Part shown: piece by piece, positions 59,701 to 64,000 of the stretch
How the letters are laid out: the number at the start of each line of letters is the position of its first letter
Position numbering within the stretch: the first letter of the stretch is position 1
Assembly: GCF_949628215.1 (NCBI RefSeq)
Contig: NC_134283.1
Span: 10,725,638-10,789,637, forward strand
DNA length: 64,000 nucleotides
Reading direction: 5' to 3'
From: Phalacrocorax aristotelis
Lineage: Eukaryota > Chordata > Aves > Suliformes > Phalacrocoracidae
The notes under the pieces: model-generated
Seen by the model: the letters and a program-made list of their open reading frames with translations, nothing else
What the model was told of the DNA's origin: nothing
Database searches by the model: none
Made by a program: the position numbers and the translations under genes

Positions 59701-62700
59701 GGTGCTGCTTCCAAGGCACAGCTCATTGCTGGTACCATGCTTCTGAATACAAAGCCCAGGATGAATAGCACAGACTGAAATACAGGCATGAAATCTCTAG
59801 AGTCAGTATCTTGTCTCTCAAAAAAGGCAGAGGTAGATGAATCTCTAATCCTCTCAACCACTAAGCATGTGGCTCCTGCCAGAACGCTTACACTGACACA
59901 CATGCAGTATACCACCTAGCTTCCAAAGTCCTAGGGGAAAGAATGAAAATCTCCCCAGTACATCCAGCCCAAACATCATAAGCTATCATAAAAGGGAAGA
60001 TAACATACTTAAGCAAAAGGATGTTGGATGCAGTATTCTATCTCCCTTATGCTGAAGCAGACACTATACAGATCAGTGAAGGAGGCTTCAAGAATTAAAT
60101 ATTAAAATATAAGATAGATGAGGCATGAATATATGAAATGAAAGGGACAAGTGGAGAGTAAAAAAGAATCAACTTTACTAAGAAGCAATGAAACTGTCAA
60201 ATCAGTTCTTAATTATGGTTTTAGAAACTTCTATTGTAGGCAGTTTGCACATCATTACAGGAATGTATGATAAATGAACTAGGGCTGAAAAACTGAGCAT
60301 AGGTAGTATTAAACGGAAACCATATATTCTTACAACACTATACAACAGTTACTATGATGCTGCTCCAATCATATCTTATGTTTTAATTATGTCTGTGCAT
60401 AGGTTTCAAAATTTCTACATGCAGAAATACATGGAGATTGCATATCTGAGCGCTGTTTGATGGAAGACGACTAATCAGAACCATTACAGTTTTCAGCACC
60501 TGTTCCTACAAGGGTCAACTGTTTAGCTTTAATTTAGTTTTATTTATAGTGGGGTTTGAGTCCCTTTATGGAGCTGAACAGCACCCTTAAGGACTAAATG
60601 AAATTATCCTGATATGCTCAGCAATTACAAGCAAGACTAACTGTCTGGGAGGAGTAATTTAATGTTGCTTTTCTGAGCAAGTTTCCAAAAAAAAAAATTT
60701 AAACTTTCTACGCTACTTTCTTCCTTCGGAGCTTTGTTATGACAATTGTAGTTTGGATAGCAGTCTTAAAATATTACCAGCTCTTCAATACCCCATGTAA
60801 AATTAGTTAGGAGAATCAACCATGTATATATCATATGATAATTGATGTTTCAAATTTAATTGTCTCTCTCAGCTACTTTATCTCCCTTCTATATAATCCA
60901 AACGGTAAATAATGTCTCCATAGAGTAATAAATGCTTAACTTTGATTTTTAGAAAGTATATACTGTATAACACTAAAATCATCTTTGGTCCCCAAAATAA
61001 GGAAATTACAAATTTACATTTGTTTTTCTGTTTTTACAAAGTGTATCAGATAGTATTTTTTTTTAATTAGTATTCTCTTTGAATTCTACCCTGAAAGCTG
61101 TGCTAAACTCAAGTCATGATATAAGGAATAAATAATGGCATACTGTTCTCAGCTCAGGAAAACTTATTTCACATGTAAAAGCACTCAAGGTCATTCAGGT
61201 ATACCATACTACACAATGAAGTACTACGCTGTATCAGAAGTATAACTGTATCACTCTGCATTTGTCATTCCAGCTAAAAGGTAACAAAAGGTTTTCATGA
61301 TCTCACTCCAGGAAAAGCTTGGTGAAGTTATCCTGCTTCTAGGTAAGGGAAGGTGTAAGGATTTGAAAGATACCAAGTTCATAAACATACAGATGCATAA
61401 CACCTTCCACACCTCTGAAAAAACAGCATCAGCCCAGGGAATACAGGAGAGGAACAGGGAGTTCCATTTCAGTCCTTGCCATTAACCAGCAAACAGGATA
61501 CACTCCTAATGAAAAGCCTTTGCTGTGCATCACTTCTGTTTCTTGATTTCATATGAGGATTCCACTTTAAAAGCATGGATTTTCTGGAGGATAATATTCT
61601 GTATTTGAGCAGGGGGTTTTGGTTTTTTTTGGTGTGGTTTGGGGTTTTTTTGTTTTTAAACAATCTTCATACAAACTCCTTTTTGCCAGTTTAAAATTCC
61701 AGTCTAGAAATGCTCATGCCTCCTTTAGAAAGGCTCTTTTAATAATTGACAATTTCTACAAACTCTCCTTGCAAACTTTGCCAATACTAGGCAAAATGCT
61801 GAAAAATAACCACTGTACTGGCAATAAAAAACTTCGTTACTTCGTACCACACTGAACATGGAACTGTCATTTACTTTTCATGAAACACACAGTAATCCCG
61901 GTGAGACATCGTCTGAATAAAATGTCTAAACCCAACAATAGAGGGTGGCTTAAATGGCTTGATTTTTTAAAAACTGGTGTTCCCTTTGGCATTAACTTGC
62001 AATGACATACAACAACATGTTACTATAGTAACTGGCAAACCATTGTTCCTTAAGAAAATGCAAGATTTCTTTAACCTCATTAGTAACTCTCTGAATTTTA
62101 ATGTCCATTTAGCCTAAGTTGAAATGCACTGTAGACATCAGTAAATTGAAAATTAATATACATCCTTTTTGTCACCAGTTTTTCACACATCAAAATAATT
62201 CTCTGTTGCTTGATTCAAACCTTGCAGCATTCGGTTCACACCTGTCGCTATCCCAGTTCCCTCCAGTATTAAAAAAGCCCAAGCACTTCTATTCATCTTT
62301 TGCTTGGTATAACGCGGCTTTCATATTTAAAAGTGACCTATTGCAACGCATTGCCGTTTGTTCTTAAGACTCCAGTTAACGGCATTCATCCACTTCAGAG
62401 TATACAGCTACATAAGAATACAATACAAAAAGTGTTCAAGTGAAATGTGAGAAGTTCAGGCATACGTGGCATACAGTTCTGCTAATTTCAAAGATTTCAT
62501 TGGCTTACACCAGAAAGGAATTCATCTCTCACCATCATCTCTCCTACACGTTCTTCATGTAACATGTAGGCATGCATATGCCAAATAATGGATTACATAC
62601 ATAAAAACACTAATAAAGAAAAACCAAAAATATCAAGGGACATCTTCCTAATAATATTATGATATTGTCTGATTACTGCAGAATTCAAATTTTGAGTAGA

Positions 62701-62862
62701 GAAAATATCCTTCTCTTCACTAGAAGTAAAATTGAAATTAAAAAACTTCAGTTACGTAAAACTATTTCTGAACAAATCAATACAACCATATTATCCTCCA
62801 GTTATCTCAACCCATTTTCCAAAGACATATTAGGGGAAAAAATCTGCAGAAACAGCCAATTG

Positions 62863-62879
62863 TTTTTTTTTTTTTTTTT
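62863..62879. repeat. T17 homopolymer
   Basis: 17 consecutive T. Confidence 0.95.
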
Positions 62880-63754
62880 AAATCAGTCTTACCTACTACC
62901 AACAGTTTTGAGAAGAAACAAACAACCCTCCAAAAAGGAAAATATTTATCTTACATGAATCACAATATTGCAACCATAGAAACACTTTATAAGCCATGAT
63001 GATTTTTCCCTAGTTCTTGCTTACCCAAGGCTTCTCAGAAAAGTTGAAGCTTCAAAAACAACAAACAAACAAAAAAACCCAACAAAACCCACTACCCCAG
63101 AAAAAAAAAAAGCAAGCCATGACTGGAATGCAACTCTACTGGATGACAACTCCTTTATCTACTGTGCCCCTCAACCCCTTTTCTCCATCCTGTCTCCCAA
63201 GCTTATTTATTTTCCCAGTTTGGAATGAAAAATAGAATGTATCCCAACATTAGCAGAAAAACCACATACTTGCACTTGATGCATTATGGTGACCATTCAG
63301 AAAACATGCTAATTCTGCACAAGTTCAGATCTGGCCAAGACCATGCATGAACTGAATATGGCAATTCCAGAGTAACCCATAGGGTAACTCCATCAACCAA
63401 AAACTGTGAAATGGTTGTCCATTCCAGCTATGTAAGTGCACTACTTAACACCAGCAGGAGATCTTGCAGATGAGAACTGAGCTGCACTGCCAAGGCTGCA
63501 TGAGGATGGATACAGAGTTTGGTGGACACAATACATAGCTAAAGTTATTGCTCTTTGCCCTGACTTCTTTTTCGTGCGTATTAAATGTACTTTTGGTGGA
63601 CTTCTTTCTTATATTAACCAAGCAATGTGGTGCTGAGTCTCAATGTTTACGATAGATGAAACAATGGCAGAACATGTATATTCAAGACCTTGCACTTGGG
63701 ACAGGAAAGGAAAGCATTGTGCAGTTAATCCAAAATAATAACATCCTGCAAAAC

Positions 63755-63801
63755 ACATATTATATACTATATAAGATATATAATATATGTATATATATGT
63801 G
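63755..63801. repeat. (TA)n-rich microsatellite
   Basis: Imperfect TATA/ATAT run, interrupted by C and G. Confidence 0.85.
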
Positions 63802-64000
63802 GATGTCTTAAACAGATCTTGTTTTTGAATGACCAACATTTACTGCCTTCTCAACAGCTTCTGACTCAATGCATCTCTGCACGTATGCAGGGCTGGGCAT
63901 TCTTTGCCACCATCTGATATTCCTTTTCTTCTGTAAAGAAAAACCCCTTTATTCCATGACGGAGTTAAGCACTTCTTTTCCCTTTGCAGTCCCATTTGAA

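Larger units (their letters stand above)
55059..64000 (-). other. AT-rich sequence, possible 3' UTR of a convergent CMTM4
   Basis: A minus-strand AATAAA lies at 55064-55059, and a second possible one at 56695-56690. The following 9 kb have no CR1 or LTR and no coding exon I can recognise on either strand. In human, CMTM4 lies next to CMTM3 in the opposite direction with a long 3' UTR, so this may be that UTR. I searched for the conserved CMTM4 C-terminus (AVQKWRVSVRQQS, RPEIQRLDT) and did not find it. Position and identity are inference. Confidence 0.3.

Noticed and set aside
59661-59915. Minus-strand frame as the CMTM4 C-terminus
   Set aside because: A short DTDSRD-like run is the only resemblance; the conserved KWRVSVRQQS and RLDT segments are absent.
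1-64000. tRNA, rRNA, CRISPR arrays or bacterial-type operons
   Set aside because: None seen; the window is vertebrate nuclear DNA.

Overview
The window is nuclear DNA from a bird. The grounds are three CR1 LINE 3' ends (one ending in the ATGATTCT-type tail), ERV-L-like LTR elements of the avian kind, genes with GT-AG introns, and a gene order matching the TK2-CKLF-CMTM3 block of human 16q21. The species cannot be named from the sequence alone.

Layout, left to right. (1) 1-2522: last coding exon of a plus-strand gene of the SPATA2 family, clearly distinct from SPATA2 and SPATA2L as I know them. (2) 2523-10778: intergenic and 3'-flanking DNA holding a 5'-truncated CR1, an old LTR and a 43-bp tandem duplication. 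(3) 11604-27513, minus strand: a complete ten-exon TK2 gene (mitochondrial thymidine kinase 2, 284 residues), with an LTR fossil, an ancient L3/CR1-like LINE piece and a CR1 in its introns. (4) 27514-27688: a 175-bp GC-rich shared promoter between the TK2 and CKLF start codons. (5) 27689-30492, plus strand: CKLF in four coding exons (142 residues, MARVEL-type membrane protein). (6) 30814-31066, minus strand: a candidate terminal exon of an unidentified gene, lying tail-to-tail with CKLF. (7) 31640-50151, plus strand: CpG-rich promoter and five coding exons of CMTM3 (170 residues). Its 12.7-kb first intron holds a broken ERV-L-like provirus fossil and one more weak antisense exon candidate. (8) 50152-64000: CMTM3 3' region, then AT-rich sequence with few repeats. 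By synteny this may be the long 3' UTR of a convergent CMTM4, but no CMTM4 coding exon could be found.

TK2 supplies dTMP and dCMP precursors to mitochondria. CKLF and CMTM3 are four-helix MARVEL/CMTM membrane proteins derived from an old tandem duplication and share intron positions. SPATA2 proteins link the deubiquitinase CYLD to the linear-ubiquitin ligase LUBAC. The genes are neighbours by ancient synteny; they are not an operon or a shared pathway. The most unusual items are the extra SPATA2-family paralogue and the unidentified minus-strand exon between CKLF and CMTM3.
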